A stretch of DNA of 64,000 nt from an uncultured Oscillospiraceae bacterium. Lineage in GTDB: Bacteria > Bacillota > Clostridia > Oscillospirales > Ruminococcaceae. The notes beneath the pieces are model-generated. The model ran no database searches. It was not told where the DNA came from and saw only the letters and a list, made by a program, of their open reading frames with translations. Of this stretch, positions 62,790-64,000 are shown one piece after another. Both the position numbers and the translations under genes were made by a program. Position 1 is the stretch's first letter. Each line of letters begins with the position of its first letter. The DNA is taken from NCBI GenBank assembly GCA_949285935.1, contig CASEAH010000097.1, positions 20,605-84,604 of the forward strand, written 5' to 3'.

Positions 62790-63648
62790 CCGTTTTTTCA
62801 TAAACATTATATTCGTCCCAGATACTCTCCAGAGTAGAGTAGGTCTGGGCGATCTCGTCCTTTTTCTTAAGTCCCACCGCAACGATCAGGGCGTTGATCA
62901 GGCTCAGGGGGGCCACCAGAGAGTCTACAAAGGAGGCCATATCGCTGCGGGCCAGCAGCAGCAGATCTGCCACTTCAGCCAGCGGCGCAGAGGTGGAATC
63001 CGTAATGGCGATAACGGTGGCCCCCCGGCTCTTGGCATAGCGGGCGGCCTTCAAAGTCCGCTGGGAGTACCGGGGAAAACTGATGGCCACCAGCACGTCC
63101 CCTTCCCCGATACGCAGCATCTGCTCAAACACTTCGCTGGCGGTGCTGGTGCTGACGCTGTGCACCCGGGCGAAGATATGGTTGAAATAAAAGCTGAGAA
63201 AGTTTGCCAGAATGCTGGAACTGCGGATTCCCAAAATATAAATATCCCGGCAGCTGACCAGGGTATCCACCGCTTCGCTGAAATCCTTCCGGGAGGTTTC
63301 ATCTATGGTGCGCCGGATCTTCTCACTGTCAAAGGTGAGCACTTTGGTAAGGATATCCGCATTGGTGCCCATCTGACCGTCGATGATATTCATTCTCTGC
63401 ACGGTAGTAAGGCGGTTGCGGATGATTTCCTGAAGGTTTTTTTGCAGTTGAGGGTACCCATCAAAGCCTACTTCCGTAGCAAAGCGCACCACAGTGGATT
63501 CGCTGACCCCGACGGTTTCTCCCAGCTTGGAAGCGGTCATAAAGGCCGCCTTGTCATAATGCTCCGTAATATATTTTCCAATCAGCTTCTGCCCTTTGGA
63601 AAAGGTGGGCATTTCCTTCTCGATTTTGGCCAAAAGATCCATCACCAT
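62764..63648 (-). CDS. MurR/RpiR-family transcriptional regulator
   Basis: A 294-residue regulator: N-terminal HTH ('LIGKYITEHYDKAAFMTASKL...ESTVVRFATEVGFDGYPQL', cited by 'VSESTVVRFATEVGF') and a C-terminal SIS sugar-phosphate-binding domain ('IYILGIRSSSILANFLSFYF' and 'LVAISFPRYSQRTLKAARYAK', in part). It likely senses a phosphosugar. Unusually it has no sugar genes nearby and instead leads into the flavoprotein-cmk-plsC-ispH genes, overlapping the first of them. Confidence 0.92.
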   Translation of the reverse strand: MVMDLLAKIEKEMPTFSKGQKLIGKYITEHYDKAAFMTASKLGETVGVSESTVVRFATEVGFDGYPQLQKNLQEIIRNRLTTVQRMNIIDGQMGTNADILTKVLTFDSEKIRRTIDETSRKDFSEAVDTLVSCRDIYILGIRSSSILANFLSFYFNHIFARVHSVSTSTASEVFEQMLRIGEGDVLVAISFPRYSQRTLKAARYAKSRGATVIAITDSTSAPLAEVADLLLLARSDMASFVDSLVAPLSLINALIVAVGLKKKDEIAQTYSTLESIWDEYNVYEKTDGTGREAK

Positions 63649-63700
63649 AACCGACGCCTGATCCCCCTCATATTTGCATCAATTCATGCTAACCGACAAC

Positions 63701-63729
63701 ATCATACCCTAATCTGTTTTAAAAATCAA
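63701..63729 (-). promoter_or_regulatory. Promoter of the rpiR-like gene
   Basis: On the minus strand -35 TTGATT (63724-63729), a 17-bp spacer and -10 TATGAT (63701-63706), about 50 bp before the start codon. Confidence 0.6.
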
Positions 63730-63898
63730 GAAATTTTCGCTTTTTCGCCCTCTTTTTTGCAGGAAAATTTCTTTCATCCTGCATCAAGCTGCCTTTTTTC
63801 ATTTTCCTGCGGAAATTTATGTCCTGCCGGCTGTTTTCTCCATAAAAATCTTCTTCTTCATTCGACGCAGACCCATAGCGAAGTAATTATGTAGGATA

Positions 63899-63929
63899 CG
63901 GTGTAGCCCTGAAAATGAGGGCTACACCG
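63899..63929 (-). terminator. Hairpin after the right-edge partial gene
   Basis: A perfect 12-bp stem CGGTGTAGCCCT/AGGGCTACACCG with a 7-base loop, 10 bp after the partial gene's stop. No strong T-run on the minus strand (TATCCTAC follows), but stem strength and position fit a terminator. Confidence 0.65.
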
Positions 63930-63938
63930 TGTTCTGCT

Positions 63939-64000
63939 TTATGCAGAAATTCCGAACTGCTGCGGGTTTCGGCGTATCTCCTCCATCGCCATCTGCAGCT
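63939..64000 (-). CDS. 3' end of an unidentified gene, partial
   Basis: The last 19-20 codons of a minus-strand gene enter from the right edge, ending '...MEEIRRNPQQFGISA' with TAA at 63939-63941 and followed by a hairpin. Too short to identify. Confidence 0.45.
   Translation of the reverse strand, partial: LQMAMEEIRRNPQQFGISA

Overview
The window looks like a piece of chromosome from an anaerobic, endospore-forming member of the Clostridia, probably Oscillospiraceae/Ruminococcaceae-like, with moderately high GC. The pointers are a complete spoIIIAA-AH operon, yunB, yabP and yabQ, a long-form Hpf, a fused IspH-ribosomal protein S1, GatCAB, a Tyr T-box, a rubredoxin/flavodiiron pair and a standalone two-gene SufB/SufC-like Fe-S system. 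Almost every gene is on the minus strand. The only convincing plus-strand gene is a secreted GH18 glycosidase at about 10.5-12.0 kb. No rRNA, tRNA, CRISPR array, phage or intact insertion sequence was seen.

Layout in plus-strand coordinates; transcription mostly runs right to left. 0-0.8 kb: 5' part of a flavodiiron protein gene and a rubredoxin, with a palindrome over the rubredoxin promoter. 0.8-5.7 kb: uvrB-uvrA behind a promoter with a LexA/DinR-type box. 5.8-7.7 kb: minimal SufC/SufB pair and a possible 32-residue leader ORF. 7.6-10.2 kb: metal-efflux operon (CadC-type ArsR, free HMA domain, CPC P-type ATPase). 10.4-12.3 kb: GH18 enzyme with a very long Ser-rich linker. 12.4-14.0 kb: tyrS with a Tyr T-box. 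14.0-27.8 kb: one long run spoIIIAA-AH, asp23-like, nusB, TsaD-like paralogue, xseA, xseB, ispA, DUF212, tlyA, nadK, argR, recN. 28.7-33.9 kb: ligA-gatC-gatA-gatB. 34-39.4 kb: yunB, a THUMP methyltransferase, hpf and an amidohydrolase, separated by long spacers with a diverged repeat. 39.4-44.3 kb: the yabM-mazG-hup-rqcP-yabP-yabQ-divIC-yabR cluster. 44.3-51.8 kb: recJ-relA-dtd-MBL hydrolase-hemZ-zinc ribbon. 51.8-56.7 kb: DivIVA-like protein, cdaA, cdaR and an FAD dehydrogenase. 57.1-58.2 kb: M42 peptidase. 58.3-63.7 kb: RpiR regulator, HI0933-type flavoprotein, cmk, plsC, ispH-rpsA. The right edge holds the last 20 codons of another gene.

Most content is housekeeping and sporulation. The most unusual items are: (i) a diverged hairpin-bearing repeat family in the three long spacers; (ii) an apparently lost spoIIIAA stop codon, giving a 251-bp overlap with spoIIIAB; (iii) a seven-T run near the end of the DivIVA-like gene that, with one T fewer, would add 55 residues; (iv) the perfect palindrome in the rubredoxin promoter; (v) the minimal SufB/SufC pair and its small upstream ORF; (vi) a TsaD-like paralogue between nusB and xseA. 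Assignments come from recognising motifs and conserved gene order by eye; no database search was possible.
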